DNA of 8,107 nt from Chloroflexota bacterium (GTDB lineage: Bacteria > Chloroflexota > Anaerolineae > Anaerolineales > UBA4823), in NCBI GenBank assembly GCA_012798185.1, contig JAAZNS010000087.1, positions 1 through 8,107 on the forward strand, written 5' to 3'. Positions 1 to 5,810 of the stretch are shown in pieces. The position numbers were made by a program, and so were the translations under genes. Below the pieces are notes generated by a model that saw only the letters and a list, made by a program, of their open reading frames with translations, made no database searches and had not been told where the DNA came from. Numbering within the stretch: the first letter of the stretch is position 1; the number at the start of each line of letters is the position of its first letter.

Positions 1-584
1 ATAATTTGCAGCTTATAATACTTCCCATCAATAGGTCCAATGATTTGATCAGCAATCGAATCCGAGAGATCGACTTTGTCGGGACATACAGTGCTGCCTG
101 CATACGCACAGGGTCGCTGATTGGGGGTTTCGTCCAATTGGATCGTGTAATCGAGGGTTGTATTGATATCTGGGTCGGAAAAATCAAGCGAAATGGCTAA
201 ATCAACCGTCAGTAAATGCGAATTTGCGACAATTGGACGGTTGTAATGGGTAAATTCCCCCAGTAGAAAAACAGTATTTGTAATCACTTCCAGGTTCTCA
301 ACACCGTCATAGCCGAAACCGCTTTGCCGAGTATAATCGCTTGTGCATCCCCAGCCATCATCATCACCATAACGGACCATATTTTCGTCAGTAATATCGA
401 GGGTGTTCAGGTACCTTAAACAAGTCGGACTGCCATTACTTCCGGTAGCATTCGACCAAATACCATCCGCACTCACCAGGGTTAATGCCAGTCCTATGCT
501 AACGATTATCAAAGAAAGCAATATTGCCAGCAGGAATCCTTTTCCTAGTTTTTGAGCGAATTTTGGGAAGACAAATTTTTGCAT
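1..584 (-). CDS. Exported choice-of-anchor K domain protein (3' end beyond window)
   Basis: The frame is open from an ATG at 584-582 to the left edge, giving 194 residues with no stop. Residues 1-40 form an export signal: a basic start (K3, K8, K12, K15), a hydrophobic stretch at about 17-36 and a likely cleavage site near VSADG. The mature part resembles the choice-of-anchor K domain family: a GIWSNATG start, a VRYGDDDGWG segment, QSGFGYDG, then LLGEFTHYNRPI and, near the edge, LDETPNQRPCAYAG followed by VCPDKVDLSD. Cysteines at CLRYL, WGCTSD, PCAYAG and TVCPD could form extracellular disulfides. The family occurs in secreted or surface-anchored proteins whose C-terminal sorting signals vary; here the C-terminus is outside the window, so the anchor is unknown. 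The start is fixed by AGGAGG five bases upstream. Expression appears to be controlled by the c-di-GMP-type riboswitch in its leader. The molecular function is not known. Confidence 0.85.
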   Translation of the reverse strand, partial: MQKFVFPKFAQKLGKGFLLAILLSLIIVSIGLALTLVSADGIWSNATGSNGSPTCLRYLNTLDITDENMVRYGDDDGWGCTSDYTRQSGFGYDGVENLEVITNTVFLLGEFTHYNRPIVANSHLLTVDLAISLDFSDPDINTTLDYTIQLDETPNQRPCAYAGSTVCPDKVDLSDSIADQIIGPIDGKYYKLQI

Positions 585-589
585 CGCTG

Positions 590-595
590 CCTCCT
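590..595 (-). promoter_or_regulatory. Shine-Dalgarno site of the choice-of-anchor K gene
   Basis: AGGAGG (595-590) sits five bases before the ATG at 584. It is a near-perfect anti-16S match and fixes the start. It is the only strong ribosome binding site in the window: the EEP gene and the IleS-like gene have none. Confidence 0.85.
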
Positions 596-642
596 CTATT
601 TATGCTGAAATCAACCAATATTGGATCAATCACGATGGGACC

Positions 643-680
643 AAAATGAAAAAGCTGCCAAAGAGAATTTCTTCGGCAGC
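643..680 (-). terminator. Intrinsic terminator forming the expression platform of the riboswitch
   Basis: The minus strand reads GCTGCCGAAGA, a 5-nt loop AATTC, then TCTTTGGCAGC (680-654). This makes an 11-bp stem with one G-U pair, followed by five U residues (653-649) and a second short U run (646-643). It lies inside the leader, about 60 nt before the Shine-Dalgarno site of the downstream gene, so it is an attenuator and not the end of an upstream gene. Its left arm (680-670) contains the 3' strand of the riboswitch aptamer, TGCCGAAGA, so terminator and folded aptamer cannot form together. Confidence 0.9.
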
Positions 681-751
681 CAGACAATCTGTTCGTTTTA
701 CAGATTCACAGCTTTGTGCCCCCGCCTCACGACGGGTTTACCTTTTCGAGA
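670..751 (-). promoter_or_regulatory. Cyclic-di-GMP-I (GEMM-I) riboswitch, predicted transcriptional ON switch
   Basis: The minus strand matches the class I c-di-GMP aptamer in order. P1 is TCTCG (751-747) paired with CG(A)AGA (675-670). The conserved GGTAAACC follows at 742-735. P2 is CCCGTC/GGCGGG (736-731 with 726-721), closed by the GNRA tetraloop GTGA. The core CACAAAGC lies at 718-711. P3 ends in a 7-bp stem AATCTGT/ACAGATT (706-700 with 692-686). The aptamer closes with GGCTGCCGA (681-673). Aligned by hand to the Vibrio Vc2 aptamer, the ligand-contact positions G20, A47 and C92 correspond to G742, A715 and C676. G at position 20 fits c-di-GMP; the cGAMP-sensing variants usually carry A. 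Two core positions differ from Vc2 (A43 to G, G45 to A). Because the attenuator uses the aptamer's 3' strand, ligand binding should prevent termination and switch the gene on. Confidence 0.88.
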
Positions 752-771
752 TTTCTTAATCTACACTTAAC

Positions 772-799
772 ATTATAGCGACATTTTTATTTTTGTCAT
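772..799 (-). promoter_or_regulatory. Sigma-70-type promoter of the riboswitch and choice-of-anchor K unit
   Basis: A perfect -10 TATAAT (777-772) lies 16 nt downstream of ATGACA (799-794), which matches the -35 consensus at five of six bases. The predicted transcription start is near 765, about 14 nt before the aptamer's P1 helix, which is the expected order. The leader would be about 180 nt long. Confidence 0.8.
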
Positions 800-877
800 C
801 CCCTTAATCCCAATATTTACGTAAAAATCGATAAATTTTAACTCAATTATCAGGAAAAACGCTCAATCATTATATTT

Positions 878-894
878 ATTGGTCATTGACCAAT
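878..894. repeat. 17-bp perfect palindrome over the stop codon of the reductase gene
   Basis: ATTGGTCATTGACCAAT is perfectly self-complementary around position 886 and includes the TGA stop (885-883). As RNA it could form a 7-bp stem with a 3-nt loop. No U tract follows on either strand, so it is not a standard terminator. It could be a weak 3'-end hairpin or a binding site for a dimeric regulator upstream of the promoter at 799-772. Confidence 0.5.
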
Positions 895-1611
895 TTTCAG
901 CGCATATTCTACTTTCCCCCAAATAATCAAATCTGCACCAGCCATTTCAATATTCATTTTACTCAAATGCGGAAATTGGGTTTCAGCCGAAATAAATTCC
1001 GTGCTGAAATCCACCGCCGGTAATCCGCCTACAAAACAAGATGCTATCGTGATAACCACCTGATCAACAAGCCGGGAAGAAAGAAACGTACTGATGACAC
1101 AAGCGCCGCCTTCCACCATCATACTGTTCATTCCCTCTCCGGCTAAATGTTGCAGAAACGGTATTAAGGGGACATGTCCATGATTATCTGAGGGAAAGTG
1201 TAGGATGCGCGCCCCAGCTTTTTCCAAAGCTGCTTGACGCTTGATACTCGCCCTTTCGGTGGTAGCAATCCAGGGTAGTTTTTCCTCACGTTTAAGCAGG
1301 TTAGCGTTCTCAGGAAAGCGTAAGGTGCTATCTAAGATACATGGCTGCGGGTTGATTCCTTTCACCAACCGCACCGTTAATTGAGGGTCATCTGCCAAGA
1401 CTGTACCAATTCCAACCAAGATGCCATCATGTGCTGCACGCAGCGCATGAGTAATTTTCTGCGCAGCAGCCCCGCTTATCGGCAAAGGTTTACCTTTCAC
1501 CGCCGCAATGCTGCCATCCAAACTTTGCGCATAACTCAAGGTAACCAATGGCAGCCCGGTCTGTTTTCGATGGATTTCGGCATTCTTTAATAAATTATCG
1601 ATAGGAATCAT
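883..1611 (-). CDS. RibD C-terminal domain-type pyrimidine reductase
   Basis: The protein of about 242 residues consists of one RibD C-terminal (dihydrofolate-reductase-like) domain. In riboflavin synthesis this domain uses NADPH to reduce the ribosyl side chain of the 5'-phosphorylated pyrimidine intermediate. Diagnostic pieces, numbered from the ATG, are VTLSYAQSLDGSIA near residues 23-36, LRAAHDGILVGIGTVLADDP near 57-76 and MMVEGGA near 164-170, the nucleotide-binding VEGG signature. There is no N-terminal deaminase domain, unlike fused RibD. The chosen ATG (1611) gives a start just before LLKNAEIHRKQTG, which suits stand-alone homologues. An upstream in-frame TTG at 1653 would add 14 residues and overlap the preceding gene by 13 bp; neither start has a clear Shine-Dalgarno site. 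It lies 29 bp after the EEP gene and is probably co-transcribed with it. Since no other riboflavin gene is nearby, another reductase substrate is possible. Confidence 0.85.
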   Translation of the reverse strand: MIPIDNLLKNAEIHRKQTGLPLVTLSYAQSLDGSIAAVKGKPLPISGAAAQKITHALRAAHDGILVGIGTVLADDPQLTVRLVKGINPQPCILDSTLRFPENANLLKREEKLPWIATTERASIKRQAALEKAGARILHFPSDNHGHVPLIPFLQHLAGEGMNSMMVEGGACVISTFLSSRLVDQVVITIASCFVGGLPAVDFSTEFISAETQFPHLSKMNIEMAGADLIIWGKVEYALKIGQ

Positions 1612-1640
1612 AAACTTATAAGTATTGTGATATTGAGGCT

Positions 1641-2669
1641 TTATTCGATCCAATCTAATAATGCTACTATCCCGCGATGGTCAGAGACGCCGTCGAATGG
1701 TGCTGTGTGCATCGAAAGTGCCTGCCACCGATTGGAATGAAAAATGTAATCGATGCGCACAAGCCATTTTGGGCAAGGCACGCCGAAAATTTCGGGCCGC
1801 GCACTGCCCGGGATATTACTGCCCGGAAAGGTATGACCCAATCCAAATCCTGCTTCGCGCCATGAATCTATTAAATCGGAGGTAAATATTTTATAGGCAT
1901 CGCTCAAAGGCGTAACATTGGTATCGCCGCCAATGATCACGGCATCTTTTCCTCGAGCAAACTCTGCAATCACTCTTGCCTGCTCGCGTTGGATTCGGTT
2001 GGTAATTGTGACTCTCCGCGGTGAAAAGTCATTGGTGGGCAGTAAATGCATATTGATTAAAGTGATTTGTTTCCCCTGCCATTCCAAGCTGATTACCTGC
2101 GGTTCACCTACCCATTTTTCTGCTTCAATAGATTGACCAGTGGAAGCCAAAGGGTAGCGGCTGATTATACCCATACCACTGACATCATCCTGAGGATTTA
2201 ATATTTGATATGGATAAATCCCCCTCAGCTGGCTTCTAAGCGCTTCTGCCATATCCAGATTTAATTCCTGAAGCATCACAATATCGGCATTTTCTTGGCG
2301 AATTGTTTCAATTTGAACATCGGTATTGAATTGCCACCCGAGCAAATTATAGGACATTACCGATAAAAATCCATTTTGGGCAGGATAAGCATGAGCTGCC
2401 TTTCCTTTTGGTATATACAAGCCTCCCCATAATCCAACAAAAATCAAGAAAACCGCTATTATTCCTATCCAAAGGCGCTTGTTTTTTAAGATAACCGTCA
2501 AGATAATAACCAGCGGCAATGGGTAAAAAAGGTAAACTGCCAGCATATTAACCACTGCTAACAACGCAAAGCGGTCGCCAAAACCTAAATAAGTAAAAAA
2601 CCACACTAATACCAATACAATATAAACCCACAAGAGAAATGCAATGCAAAAATTGTGACTGGTTTTCAT
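1641..2669 (-). CDS. Membrane-anchored endonuclease/exonuclease/phosphatase (EEP) family protein
   Basis: This 342-residue protein has three N-terminal membrane segments (about residues 7-29, 34-61 and 66-86) and then an EEP (DNase I-like) metal-dependent hydrolase domain from about 100 to the end. All expected catalytic elements are visible: N108 in MSYNLLGW, the metal-binding E135 in MLQELN, H208 in NMHLLP, D249 and N251 in GGDTN, D307 in RIDYIF, and D330-H331 in SDHRG. The enzyme is therefore probably active. This three-helix-plus-EEP layout resembles VanJ-like and other membrane EEP proteins that act on phosphodiesters or lipid-linked phosphates outside the membrane; the substrate cannot be told from sequence. 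The ATG has no Shine-Dalgarno site, but an extended -10 box ends 9 nt before it, suggesting a leaderless transcript. It follows the IleS-like gene by 58 bp and precedes the reductase gene by 29 bp. Confidence 0.88.
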   Translation of the reverse strand: MKTSHNFCIAFLLWVYIVLVLVWFFTYLGFGDRFALLAVVNMLAVYLFYPLPLVIILTVILKNKRLWIGIIAVFLIFVGLWGGLYIPKGKAAHAYPAQNGFLSVMSYNLLGWQFNTDVQIETIRQENADIVMLQELNLDMAEALRSQLRGIYPYQILNPQDDVSGMGIISRYPLASTGQSIEAEKWVGEPQVISLEWQGKQITLINMHLLPTNDFSPRRVTITNRIQREQARVIAEFARGKDAVIIGGDTNVTPLSDAYKIFTSDLIDSWREAGFGLGHTFPGSNIPGSARPEIFGVPCPKWLVRIDYIFHSNRWQALSMHTAPFDGVSDHRGIVALLDWIE

Positions 2670-2678
2670 TAGAAGGTA

Positions 2679-2687
2679 ATTATATCA
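2679..2687 (-). promoter_or_regulatory. Extended -10 promoter of the EEP and reductase genes
   Basis: TGATATAAT (2687-2679) is a perfect extended -10 element (TGn-TATAAT). No good -35 box is seen 15-19 nt upstream, which extended -10 promoters often tolerate. Only 9 nt separate the box from the ATG at 2669, so transcription should begin within about three bases of the start codon. Confidence 0.6.
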
Positions 2688-2707
2688 GCGCAATAGACGC
2701 GTGCGCT
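2687..2707. repeat. Short inverted repeat over the -35 zone of the EEP promoter
   Basis: AGCGCA (2687-2692) and TGCGCT (2702-2707) are perfect inverted 6-bp arms separated by 9 bp. They cover the spacer and -35 zone of the extended -10 promoter and could be an operator, or a small hairpin at the 3' end of the preceding transcript. Arms this short can arise by chance. Confidence 0.3.
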
Positions 2708-2727
2708 CCATGATTGAGTGCTATCTA

Positions 2728-5712
2728 CTATCGATGTTTTTCGATTCCAACAATAATTATTTCCCCATTTATTTCGAATTGGAATGTGAACGCACTTTGC
2801 GAGGGCAAATCCGAAATCATCTCATCGACAACAACCTCTCTGATCATCGTCTGCCGGTTTCGAAATAATGATTCAGTTAAAACCGGTGCAGCTTTTACAT
2901 ACAGGCGGATAGGCTCATTTTCACCCAATTCTGCCTGATCACGAAGGCTTTTTACAGCTTGGATAACCTGAAACGCAGCACCTTCATCAATTAATTCCGG
3001 GGTTAATTGGGTGATTAATATTGCCTGGCAAGCCTCTTTAGAAACCACCTCATATTTTTTATGGGTTTGAAGATATTGCTCAACCTGTTCTGAAGTTTCT
3101 AGAAATACCACTCGTTTAATATTCAACTCACGTTGTAAATATTCGGAAAAGAAAGCAAATCGTTCTTTGGCAGGCAGCGATTGAGAGAAGAAAGCTATCT
3201 CCGCCAAAGGCTGGTGGATTGGGATATTTACTGCTTTTCGCATCGTCTCACCGAGCAATGCATATTGCACGATATCTGCCATTTCTTGAATAAGCTGCCC
3301 ATCGGCTGCATCCGGGTCGGAAATCGGCCAATCACATAAATGAATCGAAATAGGCAGATTGGATTCTGGATTAGCCACCAGATTCTGATAGATCTCTTCT
3401 GATAAAAACGGTGCTACCGGCGCCCAGACTTTGCACAGGATTTCCAATGTTTCATATAATGCCGCAAAAGCAGCCAATTTATCCTCATTCATATCCTGCT
3501 GCTGCAGCCGGTGTTCATAATGCCGAATGCCCCAACGGTAGAATTTCTCCACAAATTGCTTCAATAAGTATATAACGTTGAAAGCATCAAAAGTTTCATA
3601 GGCTATGGTAACATCGCGTAATAGAGAATGCAATTCCGAGCGCAGCCAGCGATCCAAAATATGATATGCAGGATATTCTGGAATATCTAATGGAGTCCAA
3701 TCACTCGCATTAGCCTGCCTGATAAAAAACGCATAGATTTCCCAAAGGTGATTAAGCACTTTTTGAGCTTCAATTAGGGCTTCTTCAGTAAATATATTTT
3801 GAGGTAATTTATCTCCAGTGGGAGATAAATTACTTTCAAATAGATGTAATCGAAAAGCATCTCCGCCAAATTCATTGATCATCGTTAATAACCAGGCGCT
3901 TTCCGTTTGACCGTCTGCATCGATTTGCTCGGGTGTAATCGATATATCTCCCACAAAAATCTTGCTTTTTATTCCTGTTTTCCCGAATAATAAACTGCTG
4001 ACCATATCCAGGTCAGTCTGCCAGGCGCCGGTTTGACGGGTTGCAGCAACTGAAAAATCTGCCGGGAAAGTTTTATCAAATAAGGGATCCTTCTCAATCG
4101 GATAATGCCATTGGGCAAAAGGCATACAGCTCGCTTCAAACCAGGGATGCAGCAGCCCCGTAATGCGAGCCATTTTCCCTTTGCATTCGGGGCATTTAAT
4201 AAAAATCTCATCGATCGATGGATAATGCAGGTCGATATCCAATAATTTTATACCAGCCAAATCGGATAAATCATTGATCGAGCCGATGCAAATCTGATGG
4301 TGGCATATCTGGCACTCCCATACAGGTAAAGGTGTACCCCAAAAACGGTTATAAGTAAGCATCCGGTCAAGTTTTTGACTGCTTCCAGATATATTATTAA
4401 TATTCTCTTCAGCACCTAACCTGCCAATGGTTAATTCTCGAAGATGCGCATTTTTATCTTGAATTGGGTTTAAACGAACAAACCAATGATTTCCGGCATA
4501 ATTCAGCAAAGTTGATCCACAATAAAGACAATAGGGCTGTGGGATAAGGCGGCTTTCTGCCTTGTATAATAAACCGCGGGCATCCAAGTCCCGAACAATG
4601 AAAATATCTGCGTCTTTATATAATTTTCCGCTCCATGGTCTTACTTCGGGGATGAATGCGCCTGAATCGGTGAGAGGATTTAGAATAGGAAGGTCATAAA
4701 CCTGAGTCAAAAACAAAGCCTGTTCGTCAAAAGTCGGCGCGATGTGCATGATTCCCGTTCCGATATCATCCCGTACACAGTCATCGACAATCACAAAATG
4801 CGCTGGTTTTGGTGGTAATAAGAATGTATATAAAGGGAAATACGCCTCTCCCTTTATTTTTTTCCCTTTGAATTTATCGACTATCTTTATTGGCGTTTCC
4901 CCAAATATTTTTTCTGCAGTTCTTCGAGCAACAATCAGGTGTTCAACACCCCCCCCTGGTGCATCCTGCTCAATAGTTATATATTCCGCATCAGGGTTCA
5001 CTGCTACAGCCACATTCCCCACCAAAGACCAGGGAGCGTTGGTCATTACCAGCATGGATGTGCCTGGCCCATTAATTAAAGGTAAACGGACACAGGCAAG
5101 AATCTCTGGAACTTCCCGGCTGGTTTGGGCAGCCTCGGTTTCTAACAAATGCACCCCGCAGGATGGACAATACGGCATTATATGTAATGATTGATAAATC
5201 ACACCTTTGTCCCATAACGACTTAAATGCCCACCAAACGGATTCGATATATTCGTTGGTAAATGTCACATAGGCATCCTGCGCATTTATCCAATAGGCAA
5301 GATGGTCGTTCATCCTTTCCCAATAGGGAGCATAAAAATCGAGGGAATTACGGCAGCGCTGCGTGAAATTCTCGATTCCAAATTCCTCAATTTGATTTTT
5401 CCCGGTTAAGCCAAGCTGTTTGGCAACCATTAATTCCATGGGCAAGCCGTGTGCCTGCCAACCGCTGCGTCTATATATATGATAACCCCGCATGGTTTTA
5501 TAACGCAGGAAAATATCGCTCATGACACGGGTTACGGCATGAGATAAGGCAGGTTTACTGTGGGGAGAAGGTGGTTCTTCGTAATAGACAAAATCTCCTC
5601 CAGAGCGCCTCTGTTCCTCACATTTCTCCGAAATACGCCATGTCTTCCAAAAACGAATTATTGAATCTTCCAGTTGAGAAATATTGGGTTTAGAAGGGAC
5701 AGGTTTGAACAT
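2728..5712 (-). CDS. IleS-like class I aminoacyl-tRNA synthetase paralogue, probably catalytically inactive
   Basis: The 994-residue protein is collinear with eukaryote-like (type 2) isoleucyl-tRNA synthetases. The Rossmann domain start is seen in DIFLRYKTMRGYH (66-78), the CP1 editing domain at about 200-345, the second half of the Rossmann domain to about 630, and the helical anticodon-binding domain from about 680 (LDRWLRSELHSLL). Four CxxC pairs (C182/C185, C395/C398, C467/C470, C507/C510) remain. The active site is eroded. HIGH is ALSH (55-58). The GWDxHGLP Asp that contacts the amino acid is Gln (GWQAHGLP, 84-91). DVWFDSG is HPWFEAS. KMSKS is missing, with DADGQTESAW (599-608) in its place. 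In the editing site the threonine-rich TTTPWT is TNAPWS (224-229) and the acidic pair after HIAP is lost (HIAPTFDEQAL). The frame is intact for nearly 3 kb, so it is likely expressed and selected. Possible roles include an IleS partner, a tRNA-binding regulator or a decoy against IleS inhibitors; none is shown. It sits directly after ileS. Confidence 0.9.
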   Translation of the reverse strand: MFKPVPSKPNISQLEDSIIRFWKTWRISEKCEEQRRSGGDFVYYEEPPSPHSKPALSHAVTRVMSDIFLRYKTMRGYHIYRRSGWQAHGLPMELMVAKQLGLTGKNQIEEFGIENFTQRCRNSLDFYAPYWERMNDHLAYWINAQDAYVTFTNEYIESVWWAFKSLWDKGVIYQSLHIMPYCPSCGVHLLETEAAQTSREVPEILACVRLPLINGPGTSMLVMTNAPWSLVGNVAVAVNPDAEYITIEQDAPGGGVEHLIVARRTAEKIFGETPIKIVDKFKGKKIKGEAYFPLYTFLLPPKPAHFVIVDDCVRDDIGTGIMHIAPTFDEQALFLTQVYDLPILNPLTDSGAFIPEVRPWSGKLYKDADIFIVRDLDARGLLYKAESRLIPQPYCLYCGSTLLNYAGNHWFVRLNPIQDKNAHLRELTIGRLGAEENINNISGSSQKLDRMLTYNRFWGTPLPVWECQICHHQICIGSINDLSDLAGIKLLDIDLHYPSIDEIFIKCPECKGKMARITGLLHPWFEASCMPFAQWHYPIEKDPLFDKTFPADFSVAATRQTGAWQTDLDMVSSLLFGKTGIKSKIFVGDISITPEQIDADGQTESAWLLTMINEFGGDAFRLHLFESNLSPTGDKLPQNIFTEEALIEAQKVLNHLWEIYAFFIRQANASDWTPLDIPEYPAYHILDRWLRSELHSLLRDVTIAYETFDAFNVIYLLKQFVEKFYRWGIRHYEHRLQQQDMNEDKLAAFAALYETLEILCKVWAPVAPFLSEEIYQNLVANPESNLPISIHLCDWPISDPDAADGQLIQEMADIVQYALLGETMRKAVNIPIHQPLAEIAFFSQSLPAKERFAFFSEYLQRELNIKRVVFLETSEQVEQYLQTHKKYEVVSKEACQAILITQLTPELIDEGAAFQVIQAVKSLRDQAELGENEPIRLYVKAAPVLTESLFRNRQTMIREVVVDEMISDLPSQSAFTFQFEINGEIIIVGIEKHR
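3804..3833. repeat. Perfect 13-bp hairpin inside the IleS-like gene
   Basis: GTAATTTATCTCC and GGAGATAAATTAC are exact inverted arms around a 4-nt loop. They fall in codons 627-636, just after the place where KMSKS should be. No U tract follows, so it is not a terminator. It may be an mRNA structure, the trace of a small insertion, or chance. Confidence 0.6.
4949..4956 (-). repeat. Run of eight G in the coding strand of the IleS-like gene
   Basis: The minus strand carries G8 (4956-4949), encoding three glycines (253-255) in the CP1 region. Homopolymers of this length are prone to slippage, so a one-base change would shift the frame and truncate the protein at about one quarter of its length. 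It is also a common place for sequencing error, though the frame is intact here. Confidence 0.7.
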
Positions 5713-5721
5713 AAGTTAATC

Positions 5722-5727
5722 ATAATA
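5722..5727 (-). promoter_or_regulatory. Candidate -10 box of the IleS-like gene
   Basis: TATTAT (5727-5722) ends 9 nt before the ATG at 5712, the same spacing as at the EEP gene, and no Shine-Dalgarno site lies between. A weak -35 candidate, TTTACA (5753-5748), is 20 nt upstream, further than ideal, and overlaps the U tract of the ileS terminator. Transcription would begin almost at the start codon. Confidence 0.45.
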
Positions 5728-5750
5728 GAGAATTGCAAATATTGAAGTGT

Positions 5751-5797
5751 AAAAAATGAGCAGTGGGCTCATTTATTCTCACAGCTCACTGCTCATT
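5751..5797 (-). terminator. Intrinsic terminator of ileS
   Basis: The minus strand reads AATGAGCAGTG (5797-5787), a loop region with an extra GCT/AGC pairing, then CACTGCTCATT (5765-5755). The 11-bp stem runs straight into six U residues (5756-5751). It starts 14 bp after the ileS stop codon and separates ileS from the IleS-like gene, so the latter needs its own promoter or readthrough. Confidence 0.92.
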
Positions 5798-5810
5798 ATT
5801 CACTTTTCCC

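Noticed and set aside
612..632. CCAATATTGG palindrome between the attenuator and the Shine-Dalgarno site
   Set aside because: Only 10 bp of AT-rich symmetry without a spacer or U tract; too weak to call an operator or hairpin.
499..687. Minus-strand 62-codon ORF in the leader of the choice-of-anchor K gene
   Set aside because: It is in a different frame from the signal-peptide gene, crosses the riboswitch terminator and the Shine-Dalgarno site, and resembles no protein.
869..874. Second TATAAT on the minus strand just after the reductase stop
   Set aside because: The nearest -35-like TTGGTC is only 13 nt away, and the promoter at 799-772 is better placed to start the riboswitch leader.
4742..5194. 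Plus-strand 150-codon ORF antisense to the IleS-like gene
   Set aside because: Low-complexity Ser/Thr/Pro-rich translation with no domain, opposite a well-supported gene.
2728..5712. Treating the IleS-like gene as a pseudogene
   Set aside because: The frame is intact over 994 codons with full collinearity to IleS and retained Cys pairs; loss is confined to catalytic motifs.
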